NCBI GenBank assembly: GCA_019155205.2
Contig: JAHNZQ020000004.1
Coordinates: 213,878-226,399 of the forward strand
Reading direction: 5' to 3'
Source of the DNA: Gracilaria vermiculophylla
Taxonomy: Eukaryota; Rhodophyta; Florideophyceae; Gracilariales; Gracilariaceae
DNA length: 12,522 nt
Shown here: one piece after another, positions 4,574 to 12,383 of the stretch
Layout of the letters: each line of letters opens with the position of its first letter
How positions within the stretch are numbered: position 1 is the first letter of the stretch
Notes under the pieces: generated by a model
Told to the model about the DNA's origin: nothing
The model's database searches: none
What the model saw: only the letters and a program-made list of their open reading frames with translations
Position numbers and translations under genes: made by a program

Positions 4574-6937
4574 ATGCACGCCACCGTCGTCGAAATCGCC
4601 TGGCACGACCACGCCTCCATCTGGGCCCTTCACCTCTCCGCCGCCAACCGCCTCGTCACCGCCGCCGGCGACAAGGTTGCGCGCGTGTGGAGGCTGCACC
4701 CCCGCCCGTCCACCTTCGTCGCCACCGCGCCCACCGCGCCCACCGCGCCCACCGCGCCCACCGCGCCCACCGCGCCCACCGCGCCCACCGCGCCCGCCCC
4801 ACGCGCCCAGCCCCTGGTCGAGTGGCTCTGCGACCTGCGCGCCCACACCACAACCGTCAACGTTGCCCGCTTCTCGCCCGATGGGCTCGCCATAGCCACC
4901 GGCGCCGACCAGGGCGAAATCGTCCTGTGGGCCCTGCACCCCGACGCCCCGCACCCCGCCACTCCCTTGGCCGACTGTCCCACCGAGAAATGGCTCCGCT
5001 CCGCAACGCTCCGCGCCCACGTGCAGGACGTGCTGGACCTCGCCTGGTCCGCAGATGCCTCCACCCTCGTCTCCGCCAGCGTCGACAACGCAATCATGGT
5101 CTGGGACGTCAACAACCCCTCCAGGCCCCCGTTCACGCTTCGAAACCACGCCAACTTTGTCCAGGGCGTCGCCATCGACCCCTTCTCGCGCCTCATTGCC
5201 TCGCTGGGAAACGACCGAACAATGCGCCTTTTCACGTCCAACGCCACCAACTGGTACCAGGTCGCCCACGTCTCCACCTTCCAAGACACCAAGCTCTTCG
5301 TGGACGACGCCCGTTTCAAAAACTGCTTCAGAAGGCTCGCGTGGTCGCCGGACGGAAGCGTCGTTGCCTGTCCGTCGGGCGTCCACGTGCCCGCTACCAA
5401 ACGCCACTTTGCCGTGCACCTGTTTGCCAGGAATCACTGGCACCAACCGGCCGCCCAATGCGGCGCCCTCACCAAGCCCCCCATCGCCGTCGCCTTCAGC
5501 CCCGTGCTCTACCAACTTCGCATCTGCCCCGCGTCGTCCGCCAGCCCGCACCACCCCGTCAGCGCCTCGCATCCCTTTGCCGCCTTCACCTACCGCATGA
5601 TCTTCGCCGTGCTGTGCGTCGACCGCGTTCTCTTCTACGACACCCAAAACTTTCAGCGCCCGTTCGCCAGCGTCACCGCCCTGCACGTCGCGGAAAACAC
5701 CGACTTGGCGTGGAGCGCCGACGGCCAAACCGTCGCCGTCAGCTCCGCAGACGGCTACGTCGCACTCATATGCTTCGACGCCGCCGAACTGGGCCACGCC
5801 CTGTCCGTGCAAAACACCCCGCCCTGGCTACACAGGCGCCACCACCCCGCCCCGCCCGTGCGCCCCGCATCCAAGTCCGCGCCTCCGACCAATGTCACCG
5901 TCGTGCACGCCCGGCCCTCTCACCCCCCGCTCAAGTCGTCCGACAACACCCCCGCCGCGCTCGCGTCTGCTGCGCCTTCTGCGCCCCCCGCACTGCACTC
6001 CACCGCTTCCCAAAGCGCCCCACACTCCAACGGAAAGATCGCCGCCCCCGTCATCAGCCCGCCCCAGTCGCCCAGACACCCATCCGCCATTGCCACAAAG
6101 AGCAGCACGACGGCCCAGGGGTACAGAATCGCCTTGCCGAGACCTGTCAGCAGCCCATTAACCCTTGTCAAACCTTCCGCCCACAAATCTCCCATTCACT
6201 TGACGCCCACCAAGCAGCAACTACTGCATCAAGTGCACGGCCCTCAACAAAACCCCGCCGCCAAACCGCATCATGACACTCCGAGTTCCTGTACCCACCC
6301 GTTAAAGCCGTCTGCGAAGGAAGCGTTGGCGCCTGTCCACCCCGTCAGTCCTTCGCCAGACAACGCTGCACGACCCTTCGCACCGACGCAACTTCCCGCA
6401 GCTGCTTTTCCTCCGAAACATGCTGAAGCGGCTGACATCCGAAACAGCCCTGAAAAAAGTACCCCAACCGCAGCTGGCAAAGTCGACAAAGGTGCAGCCA
6501 TACTGCCAGCCAAAACAATAGCTGACGATGCTGACGCATCCGTCGCGGTGAACAGCGACAGGGAAACAGGCGCTTCGTTTCACAGCCCGCAAAAGCGCAA
6601 CACGCGCGGCAGCAACAAGCCTGCCCAACGACTGCCCGCAACTCCGCACGCAGCGAAGCGTCGCCTGAAAACAAAACAGGTGCAAACCACGCTTCTGGCT
6701 TTTCAAAGTCCCGCTGCGGCCACACCGGCAAAGCCAGACGTTGACGGAGACAGCTCGGTGAATACAAACGGCGAAATGACACCCGACGCTTCTCAAAAAC
6801 GGCCGCTGTCCGAGAGCACAGACCATATTTATAACGCGAGTTCTGTCTCGGGCACAGGCCACAACTGCAGCATTGATGACGACAAGCATCGGAAGCGTCA
6901 AAAGCCGAATCCGACGGATGCGATTGAAATATCATAG
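4574..6937 (+). CDS. CAC2: Chromatin assembly factor 1 middle subunit (Cac2/CHAF1B p60/FAS2 family)
   Basis: A 787-residue intronless ORF. CAF-1 deposits newly made H3-H4 on replicating DNA in the nucleus, and this subunit is its WD40 propeller. The N-terminus EIAWHDHASIWALHL matches the family start. HTTTVNVARFSPDG, HVQDVLDLAW with ASVDNAIMVWDV, the VDDARFKNCFRRLAWSPDGS block (about 243-262), VLFYDTQ and DLAWSADGQTVAVSSADGY (to about 396) follow the seven-blade order of CAF-1 p60. Residues 405-787 are a disordered, Pro/Ser/Ala-rich tail. It has CDK-type S/T-P-x-K sites (T544, S625, S671), a basic motif KRRLKTK (695-701) followed by QTTLLAFQ (704-711), and a terminal KHRKRQK. The start is set by homology; the frame is open further upstream but encodes only Pro/Ala/Arg. 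Oddities are a (TAP)8 insertion (about 51-74) between blades 1 and 2, and a tail longer than human p60's. It ends at TAG and converges on the PPR gene. Confidence 0.93.
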   Translation: MHATVVEIAWHDHASIWALHLSAANRLVTAAGDKVARVWRLHPRPSTFVATAPTAPTAPTAPTAPTAPTAPTAPAPRAQPLVEWLCDLRAHTTTVNVARFSPDGLAIATGADQGEIVLWALHPDAPHPATPLADCPTEKWLRSATLRAHVQDVLDLAWSADASTLVSASVDNAIMVWDVNNPSRPPFTLRNHANFVQGVAIDPFSRLIASLGNDRTMRLFTSNATNWYQVAHVSTFQDTKLFVDDARFKNCFRRLAWSPDGSVVACPSGVHVPATKRHFAVHLFARNHWHQPAAQCGALTKPPIAVAFSPVLYQLRICPASSASPHHPVSASHPFAAFTYRMIFAVLCVDRVLFYDTQNFQRPFASVTALHVAENTDLAWSADGQTVAVSSADGYVALICFDAAELGHALSVQNTPPWLHRRHHPAPPVRPASKSAPPTNVTVVHARPSHPPLKSSDNTPAALASAAPSAPPALHSTASQSAPHSNGKIAAPVISPPQSPRHPSAIATKSSTTAQGYRIALPRPVSSPLTLVKPSAHKSPIHLTPTKQQLLHQVHGPQQNPAAKPHHDTPSSCTHPLKPSAKEALAPVHPVSPSPDNAARPFAPTQLPAAAFPPKHAEAADIRNSPEKSTPTAAGKVDKGAAILPAKTIADDADASVAVNSDRETGASFHSPQKRNTRGSNKPAQRLPATPHAAKRRLKTKQVQTTLLAFQSPAAATPAKPDVDGDSSVNTNGEMTPDASQKRPLSESTDHIYNASSVSGTGHNCSIDDDKHRKRQKPNPTDAIEIS
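4723..4794 (+). repeat. Coding minisatellite, eight perfect 9-bp units
   Basis: Eight identical copies of CACCGCGCC occur in tandem inside the CAF-1 coding region. Because 9 is a multiple of three the frame is kept, giving a Thr-Ala-Pro chain in the loop between WD blades 1 and 2. Absence of any base difference between copies points to recent expansion, and copy number is likely to vary between strains. Confidence 0.95.
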
Positions 6938-7047
6938 CAAACGGGTGAGGTTTTTTTGTATTGTCCATACACTAAAACACTTGTGCTTCCCGCTAAAGGA
7001 CCACACACGATTCCCTTAGATACTTATTGATAAACGAATTGAATTTA
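6938..7047. other. Tail-to-tail intergenic gap shared by two 3' ends
   Basis: Only 110 bp separate the TAG of the CAF-1 gene and the stop of the PPR gene. No canonical AATAAA is seen for either strand. On the minus strand a near-match, CAATAAG, occurs at about 7022-7028, 20-30 bp after the PPR stop codon. On the plus strand a T7 run at about 6951-6957 follows the CAF-1 stop. The 3' UTRs are either very short or overlap. Confidence 0.55.
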
Positions 7048-9345
7048 TCACAAAACAGGCATCAATGAGTTCCCGTGGAACGTCCTTGATTTTCTTGGGG
7101 GTGCGCTAGCTCTTGTGACATCAGATTGGCGATTGTCACCGGGGGCGGCTGTTTTTAAAACCCCTTTTAATCCTATGTCCTCTTGTCGTTGTTGCTGTAA
7201 TCTCCTCGACATTTGAGTTCTGAATCGAAGAAACTCTTTTTTCTTGAAGATGTAATCAAGGTCCGAGACCTGGATGTCTGCAATCGTCATCATGTCATTA
7301 CAAACGTCTCGCTGTTGACGCCGTGCAAAGCTAATGATAAACTCTTGAACACTCGGCCGAAGCTCGGGTGTCCTCAGAAGAGTCTTGTTATCTACGCAAA
7401 TATCTCTAATGTTCCACCACGCGTCAGAGTCTTGAAGTTCAGCAATAGCTTCAAGAAGGTGCACGAGTCCGGTGTGCGACAAGCCCATGCTGCCGTGATT
7501 GGCAAAATCCCTTGCACATTGTACCGCGCCATGGGCGTCTCCCATTCTAACGTATGCAGCTAAAAGGGAGTCGAGGATGTGGCCGGACGGTGGGAACTGG
7601 AGCTCCCTCATTTCTTCGTAGAGATGTATTGCTGTTTTGGGCCCGTCTGGTCTGCACTCTCGACAATTGGCAAAGTTGTGTATCATCTGATCATACGCGT
7701 CCTCAATTTCCATGCGAGATACAACATGGCCGTTCCTTGATGCCATCTTGGAGTGCGAGAGGTACGCTCCAAATTCATCCATCGCTCTCGACTTTATGCC
7801 TAGATGCGCATAGGCTCTGGCAAGCGAAAGCCGAGAGTATCGGGTGTGTGTAACCCCAGCGTTGTCCATGTGGTCCTCCATACGTTCAAGTTCTTGTTGC
7901 CATCGAGTCACGGGCAGCGCGTGTTTTCTCCGCGACGATCTGTAATCTCCGGGGATCACGCAAGCGCTGAATATTAGCCCGTAGGTGACGGCAGTCGGAA
8001 TGGTGTCCGCTTCTGTCATGTCCGAAAGCAAAGCGGTCACCATCTGAGGATCGTTACAGTACCGCATTTGACCCGCGAACAAATTGTAGGTATGAACTGT
8101 GAGAGGAATACAGGCACTCCTCATAACATCCATCCACGCCTTTCCCGCGGCAAGCTTATCGTCTAAACGGGCGTCACAGCGTAGAATAGCCCCGAGCGCC
8201 ATCGAAAAGGCTTGTTCATCCAGTTGCACGTGATGGCGCCGGGCAAGGTCGATGCGTTTTCGCGTCTCGTCGAGTGCAAGGTCAGCATGCTGCAAGAGCT
8301 TAAAATATGCGCCTGTCAGTGGTAGACTGCCCTGAAAGAGTGGTATCTTCAAGGCTGCCAGTGTATCGTACACAGAGAGGCAGACGGTCGGTACTACTGA
8401 AGAAGCAGCAGCAATGGCCTTAGTGGTCGAAGTAAGCAACAATGCCATGGCCGACGGATTAGCCATGTATTCATACTTTGGCTCCCCTGAATCCTCTTCA
8501 CAAAGGTTTGACGCTATCCAGCTCGAGAGCACAAGTATCGCTCTAACAGCACCGTCACCACCACACGCCACAAACGCGTTGATAGTTGCCGACAACACGG
8601 CAGTATCAGACCGCATTGATTGTTCATTCTGAGCAAGATCCCATTGACGTGCGACAGCATCTATGTCCGGGACTGCTGCACGCAATGAGTGTTCCATATC
8701 GGCAATTTGAATAGCGTAACGGCGTGTAAGGGGTGATTGAGCCTTTTTATCGCACATACTGAGGTTGTGTTGTAAAAAAAACGGATGTGCTGAAGCCAAC
8801 GGCTGCTTTATGCGCACAGCTCGCAGCGCGCGCAGTTTGTTTAGCAACGCGCGATCATTAGGAGCTGCTCGAGAAACAGCGGAGACAAATCTGCGATCAA
8901 CGGCGAGTCCGAGAGACGGAAGCGTCTGTAAAAACCGGAACGCAGCATGCGCATTTCGTTCTCTGCACAAGGCTGAAAGAACATGTGCGGCAGCCGCTTG
9001 TGTGGGCTTTGACATGCCGTTGAACACCGAGCTGGCTGCCACAGAATCCGGCACTTGGGCGCAGGCGTGGATCACAGTTTCGCAGAGGTCATCGGAGCGC
9101 GCCATCGGGGCGCGTTTGACAAAATGGCGGATCGCCGCATCGAAGTCGCCTATGCGAAAGAGATGGATTATTTGCTGTTCAGAGAGCGAAGACATGCGGC
9201 GGAAATTCACATTACGGAGCATATTTCCCTGTCGTGATCGGGTCGGGATGCATGCAAGCCGCAACAGTGAACTCTCATTCAAAGCAAAGCTGTCACTGAC
9301 GGCGATTCTCGGAGGGTTTGGGCTTGTGCGCGTGCGTAGGAGCAT
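7048..9345 (-). CDS. Pentatricopeptide repeat (PPR) protein, probably organellar
   Basis: A 765-residue intronless ORF. PPR proteins are helical-repeat RNA binders that process, stabilise or translate mitochondrial or plastid RNAs. The clearest repeats are VHTYNLFAGQMRYCNDPQMV with the following TAVTYGLIFSACV (about 417-463), and the AIHLYEEMRELQFPPSGHIL / DSLLAAYVRMGDAHGAVQ pair (about 572-610). Weaker helical pairs fill about 55-145 and 200-400, so the array is degenerate P-type. I see no E, DYW or SMR C-terminal domain; instead there is a basic Gln/Arg-rich tail (about 701-759). The N-terminus (about 1-50) is rich in Arg, Ser and Leu and nearly lacks acidic residues, as in a mitochondrial or plastid transit peptide. 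That supports the first ATG, although Met42 is an alternative. The RNA target cannot be read from the sequence. The gene is divergent from the HVA22-like gene and convergent with CAF-1. Confidence 0.85.
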   Translation of the reverse strand: MLLRTRTSPNPPRIAVSDSFALNESSLLRLACIPTRSRQGNMLRNVNFRRMSSLSEQQIIHLFRIGDFDAAIRHFVKRAPMARSDDLCETVIHACAQVPDSVAASSVFNGMSKPTQAAAAHVLSALCRERNAHAAFRFLQTLPSLGLAVDRRFVSAVSRAAPNDRALLNKLRALRAVRIKQPLASAHPFFLQHNLSMCDKKAQSPLTRRYAIQIADMEHSLRAAVPDIDAVARQWDLAQNEQSMRSDTAVLSATINAFVACGGDGAVRAILVLSSWIASNLCEEDSGEPKYEYMANPSAMALLLTSTTKAIAAASSVVPTVCLSVYDTLAALKIPLFQGSLPLTGAYFKLLQHADLALDETRKRIDLARRHHVQLDEQAFSMALGAILRCDARLDDKLAAGKAWMDVMRSACIPLTVHTYNLFAGQMRYCNDPQMVTALLSDMTEADTIPTAVTYGLIFSACVIPGDYRSSRRKHALPVTRWQQELERMEDHMDNAGVTHTRYSRLSLARAYAHLGIKSRAMDEFGAYLSHSKMASRNGHVVSRMEIEDAYDQMIHNFANCRECRPDGPKTAIHLYEEMRELQFPPSGHILDSLLAAYVRMGDAHGAVQCARDFANHGSMGLSHTGLVHLLEAIAELQDSDAWWNIRDICVDNKTLLRTPELRPSVQEFIISFARRQQRDVCNDMMTIADIQVSDLDYIFKKKEFLRFRTQMSRRLQQQRQEDIGLKGVLKTAAPGDNRQSDVTRASAPPRKSRTFHGNSLMPVL

Positions 9346-9408
9346 TCCACCACTTTCTGATTGCAGCTATGGAAGGAGAGCAGCGTAGCGCAGAATGAGC
9401 GCTCTGTT

Positions 9409-9419
9409 CTGATTGGCTG
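9409..9419 (-). promoter_or_regulatory. CCAAT box (NF-Y type)
   Basis: CAGCCAATCAG on the minus strand matches the extended NF-Y consensus with favourable flanks on both sides. It lies at a typical CCAAT-box distance from the PPR start codon and can also serve the divergent gene, because NF-Y sites are common in bidirectional promoters. Confidence 0.6.
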
Positions 9420-9447
9420 TGCCACATTGAGTTTTTGAGCACATGCC

Positions 9448-9473
9448 CTCAAGGCGAGGACTCAAGGCGAGGA
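9448..9473 (+). repeat. 13-bp perfect tandem duplication in the divergent promoter
   Basis: CTCAAGGCGAGGA occurs twice back to back (9448-9460 and 9461-9473). Perfect identity suggests a recent duplication. Whether it duplicates a protein-binding site is unknown. Confidence 0.9.
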
Positions 9474-9584
9474 CGAATAGACGCGCCCAGACGTGAGCTT
9501 TATGAACAAAACTGCACCAACACTTCGCATCCCGAGCCAAACTTTCCACCTTGATTTCCCCCACTCCAGACTTCAGCTTGAAAT

Positions 9585-10012
9585 ATGGGAAACGTCTTGA
9601 TAAATATCGCTTGGTAAGCATTTCTTGAAATCCCCCGCCCCTTCTCCTCCTTCCTCTTGCTGTCCATGTCAACCAGGCCCAGCCCATTGACCCGACTAAC
9701 TCAATCTCCACCAGCCAAGCGATTGCGAATCTTTACGCATCGTACAACAGCTATCGTGCTCTGAAGAACAGCGCCTCAAACGTGCAACTCATTCATATAT
9801 TGATCACATGGCTCTTCACCACTGTGTTCCTGCTGGTCTGCGACAACGTGCTTGATCCACTTTTCGGACAATGGTTACCATTCTATTACATGATAAAGCT
9901 ACTCATGGTTGTCTGGATGGTGTACCCAGGAACGCGAGGCGCTTGTTACCTTTTTGCGAAATACGTTGAACCTGCTCTCCCTCCCGCTCCACACCACCTG
10001 ACTGCATCATGA
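9585..10012 (+). CDS. TB2/DP1/HVA22 (REEP/Yop1-like) ER membrane-shaping protein, two exons
   Basis: Exon 1 is 9585-9613 and exon 2 is 9715-10012, joined in phase 2 to give 108 residues. Family members are reticulon-like hairpin proteins that curve tubular ER membranes and are linked to stress and trafficking. Recognition rests on LYASYNSYRALKN (about 16-28) and GQWLPFYYMIKLLMVVWMVYP (61-81) followed by GTRGACYLFAKYVEPAL (82-98). These correspond to the family's 'YPAYASYKAL', 'WFPFYYLIK' and 'GA..LY.KYVRPFL' blocks. Hydrophobic stretches at about 34-52 and 63-80 form the second hairpin; the first is short. In exon 2 the frame has no ATG before the conserved block. Exon 1 supplies MGNVLINIA, and without splicing a TAA follows after one more codon (9615-9617). 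At 108 residues it is near the lower end for the family. No canonical AATAAA follows the stop. Confidence 0.82.
9614..9714 (+). other. Spliceosomal intron (101 bp) in the HVA22-like gene
   Basis: The donor is TG|GTAAGC at 9613/9614, a close match to the eukaryotic consensus. The acceptor is CCACCAG|C at 9714. A branch-site match GACTAAC (branch A about 9699) lies 15 bases before the acceptor AG, with a pyrimidine-rich stretch between. Of the AG dinucleotides available (9676, 9682, 9714, 9719), only 9714 restores the frame of the conserved domain. Removing it creates a Cys codon across the junction. Confidence 0.8.
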
Positions 10013-11340
10013 CTATCATAGATGGCGGCATGACCCGATGTATTCAATTGCCAAAAGCTTGACGAACTGGAAAATAGTGGCCGCTAAGAGACGTAGCTTC
10101 GTTTGAAGGAATGTTGTCTCTCATACAACTGCGATGAGATGTTATTCTCTGCCTGTCCAACGAATTCGCTCAAGGAAGAGACGATTTTACGCAGCTTGTC
10201 TGGATTTCTGCTTGCCTTTGCAAATCTCGCCATCAGAAAAACTATATCCAAGTTACGTTGGAAATACATGGCCGCGATAACCATCGCTTCTCAACAACAT
10301 CAAAAACGGGTACGTGAATGCAGCAGAAATCACCGAAATTCTTCAGAGAAGCTTCTGCACTGAAACGAAAAACAGCGCCATTGTAAGACTGCGAGTTCTA
10401 GAGAAGCCATGGGCGATGACTACCGGTTTGCCGCAAGAACATTATTGCTCTCCATCGAAAGGTGGCCCCAAAGTCTAAGGTACATCAGCTCGGAATGAAC
10501 TCGTAGATTACCTTTTATAATAGATCTTTTTGGAGAGACCCCTACTCCTTACAACTCCATGGAAACCCCGCATCTGACCACCATAACTATTCATAAAATG
10601 TGGTCTTTCATGGTTAACAGAGTTGCCTGGGAAATACCAAGATCAAATCCAAGTCGCCAGCGATAAGATCCGGCATGCATTCAATTGTAAGGTATGAAAC
10701 GTTGTAAACATCTCCAAAAATCGATGGGTATCGAAACCATTTCCGACTCAGTGGTTTCCCTTGCTTCTGTTCAACTCACCATCGCAATGTGGTTGCTTGG
10801 TTTAGAAATCTCCATACTGAGGGTGGAGATATGCAGTCAATATTCTAAGGACTAATTCATGTTTCTGAAACATAAAAGATATTACCGAGAAAGTATCACA
10901 ATAGCGATTCTGTATCCAGTTTTCCACAACCCGTGAAGGACACACGTGCTCTCGGTTCAAAGACGTAGCTTTTGAGTGAGTGTGAGTGCGCTGTGCTTTC
11001 TCTGAGAGCAGTAGAAGCCCATCATCTTCGAATCCGGTACATGCACCTGTCCATGTTCAGTGCCACATTCAAGACTCACATACCTATCTATGATCTGTTT
11101 GATGACATTGTACTGCATGCGCGAACAAAAAAACCGCCAACAGCCAACCCGACCTTGTAACTTTAACCATATCTCTTGTGGAAGACAAGAAAAAGGCATT
11201 GCTTTCCAGAGCATGACGCGTAGTCATTGACTGCTTGCACCCCATCGAAGACATCAATGTATGTGGTTCTTGAAAGCAACCAAAACAAACTGCAGGTCAT
11301 AAAGTTTTCACATGTCGCCATAGATCTCGATTAGTAAAGG
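10013..11340. other. Long stretch without a supportable gene
   Basis: This AT-richer sequence has frequent stops in all frames. The longest open frames (10103-10363 plus, 86 codons; 10957-11214 minus, 85 codons; 10972-11160 plus) show no domain, signal peptide or family motif, and I cannot tell them from chance. I find no tRNA, rRNA or snRNA signature and no clear terminal repeats. The first few hundred bases must include the 3' UTR of the HVA22-like gene. The remainder could hold decayed mobile DNA or non-coding RNA, but nothing in the sequence shows this. Confidence 0.5.
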
Positions 11341-11346
11341 TTTATT
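11341..11346 (-). terminator. AATAAA polyadenylation signal downstream of the right-end ORF
   Basis: TTTATT on the plus strand is AATAAA on the minus strand. It lies about 125 bases after the TAG of the 304-residue ORF, an ordinary 3' UTR length, and so gives mild support for that ORF being transcribed. Confidence 0.45.
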
Positions 11347-11468
11347 CGTTTTGTGCATTTCTAACAGCTTGGAGTTAAATGACAGGGGGCACACTCCGGA
11401 TAATTGTGGTGCTCACACCAGAACCCATGTCGCACCTTCCTCCTCATCCATTTCATTGATGTCATGAA

Positions 11469-12383
11469 CTATCTTTGATTGAAAGGTTGTCGGAAACCGC
11501 CCATTAGCGTAACCCGTTGGGCCTCGGTCATGCAGTTCTGCATTTCTGCAGCTTGAGCCATGTGATGCGCCATGCGCCGGTGAAGCGCGCATAGACCAAA
11601 AGCTCGCCACTGGGCGATGGATACGCCATGCGATCCCAAATAGGACCCAAGCCGCCGCGGACCGTCCTTTGATAGAAACTTGAGGGACGTGGGCATGTCT
11701 ATGTATGAACCATAAACCTCCCCATCGTTGATCCTGTACTGGAGGATCATGGCTCGCTTCCTGTGGCGCATCGTTTGCCGGTACAACGATTCCTGTACGT
11801 ATGCCCGCCAGTTGAACCATGCCCGCCTAGACTCGTTGTACGTGCCAAGGTCGAACACCAGCCCCCGCCGCGCCTTCTTCAACGGCGGGGGCTGCACGTC
11901 ATCGTCAATCGAGGGGATAGGAGGCTCCCTTTTGCGTTTCAGGGGGTTCTCCGTCCTGGCCTCCTTCATTGGAGTTGGCTTCTCGTTAGGCTCAGGACAT
12001 TGAACACCCTTTTCCGCAGTCCCGGGACGCCGTACAACATGCTCAACTCTATGCTGTACGTTTCGACGATGAAACTGGGGCCGCTGAGCCCCCTGCTTGG
12101 CGATACTTCCTCCAAGCTCACGAGAAGAGGCCTTCCGCTTCCCATTCTTTCCTGAAGCCCCTCGATGCTCACAATGATGGAGCCTCTGTTCACCGTTCTT
12201 TCCCTGAGTCCCTTGACACTCAAAACGATGATGATGGGTTGTCTGTTCCTCGTTCTGCCTGGGAGCTCTTCCACCATTGCGAGACCCTGATCGTCGCGAA
12301 TCACGCGCCACTGGTGATGCTGATCGCAACTGCGCGCTGTTTCCTTTCGCTGCGCGCTTATGATAATTTCCGATGCTGTTCAT
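11469..12383 (-). CDS. Hypothetical basic nuclear protein of unknown family
   Basis: A 304-residue ORF from the first ATG after an in-frame TGA to a TAG. I do not recognise it. The N-terminal half (about 1-145) is basic and low in hydrophobics. It contains two copies of an 18-19 residue repeat (about 50-68 and 69-86) with the shared pattern HH..E..G..GKNG, and degenerate traces beyond. Two classical monopartite nuclear localisation signals follow, PLKRKRE (about 147-153) and PLKKARR (about 167-173). The C-terminal 130 residues have more balanced composition, with conserved-looking aromatics (FNWRAYVQESLYRQ, about 190-203), and could be a folded domain. Support for reality: length in moderate-GC DNA, mixed composition, clustered NLSs and the AATAAA downstream. 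It could also be an exon of a larger gene or an accessory ORF of a mobile element. It lacks any transposase or reverse-transcriptase motif I can see. Confidence 0.5.
   Translation of the reverse strand: MNSIGNYHKRAAKGNSAQLRSASPVARDSRRSGSRNGGRAPRQNEEQTTHHHRFECQGTQGKNGEQRLHHCEHRGASGKNGKRKASSRELGGSIAKQGAQRPQFHRRNVQHRVEHVVRRPGTAEKGVQCPEPNEKPTPMKEARTENPLKRKREPPIPSIDDDVQPPPLKKARRGLVFDLGTYNESRRAWFNWRAYVQESLYRQTMRHRKRAMILQYRINDGEVYGSYIDMPTSLKFLSKDGPRRLGSYLGSHGVSIAQWRAFGLCALHRRMAHHMAQAAEMQNCMTEAQRVTLMGGFRQPFNQR

Larger units (their letters stand above)
9346..9584. promoter_or_regulatory. Divergent promoter region between the PPR and HVA22-like genes
   Basis: These 239 bp separate two head-to-head start codons. 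They contain the sequence CTGATTGGCTG at 9409-9419, which reads CAGCCAATCAG on the minus strand. That is an excellent NF-Y/CCAAT box about 65-75 bp upstream of the PPR ATG. A perfect 13-bp tandem duplication lies at 9448-9473. No TATA box was found. A 32-codon upstream ORF on the plus strand begins at ATG 9502 and ends at TGA 9598-9600, overlapping the HVA22-like start. It matters only if transcription starts before 9502. Confidence 0.6.

Noticed and set aside
4436..5812. A 458-codon minus-strand open frame antisense to the CAF-1 gene, and a 529-codon plus-strand frame at 4687-6276
   Set aside because: Both are shadows of the CAF-1 coding sequence, rich in Gly/Val or Arg/Pro/His, while the true frame matches the family along its whole propeller.
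9367..9711. A 114-codon minus-strand frame
   Set aside because: It covers the divergent promoter and the HVA22-like first exon and intron, has no domain, and conflicts with the better-supported plus-strand gene.
9782..10012. GTG-initiated 76-codon gene for the HVA22-like protein
   Set aside because: It would lose the conserved LYASYNSYRAL block just upstream, which is in frame, and nuclear genes rarely start at GTG; the spliced ATG model explains both.
11020..11040. TTCGAATCC resembling a tRNA B box
   Set aside because: No matching A box, acceptor stem or T-stem pairing is present around it.
11413..11820. A 135-codon minus-strand frame overlapping the right-end ORF
   Set aside because: It is an alternative frame of the longer 304-codon ORF, with no recognisable features.
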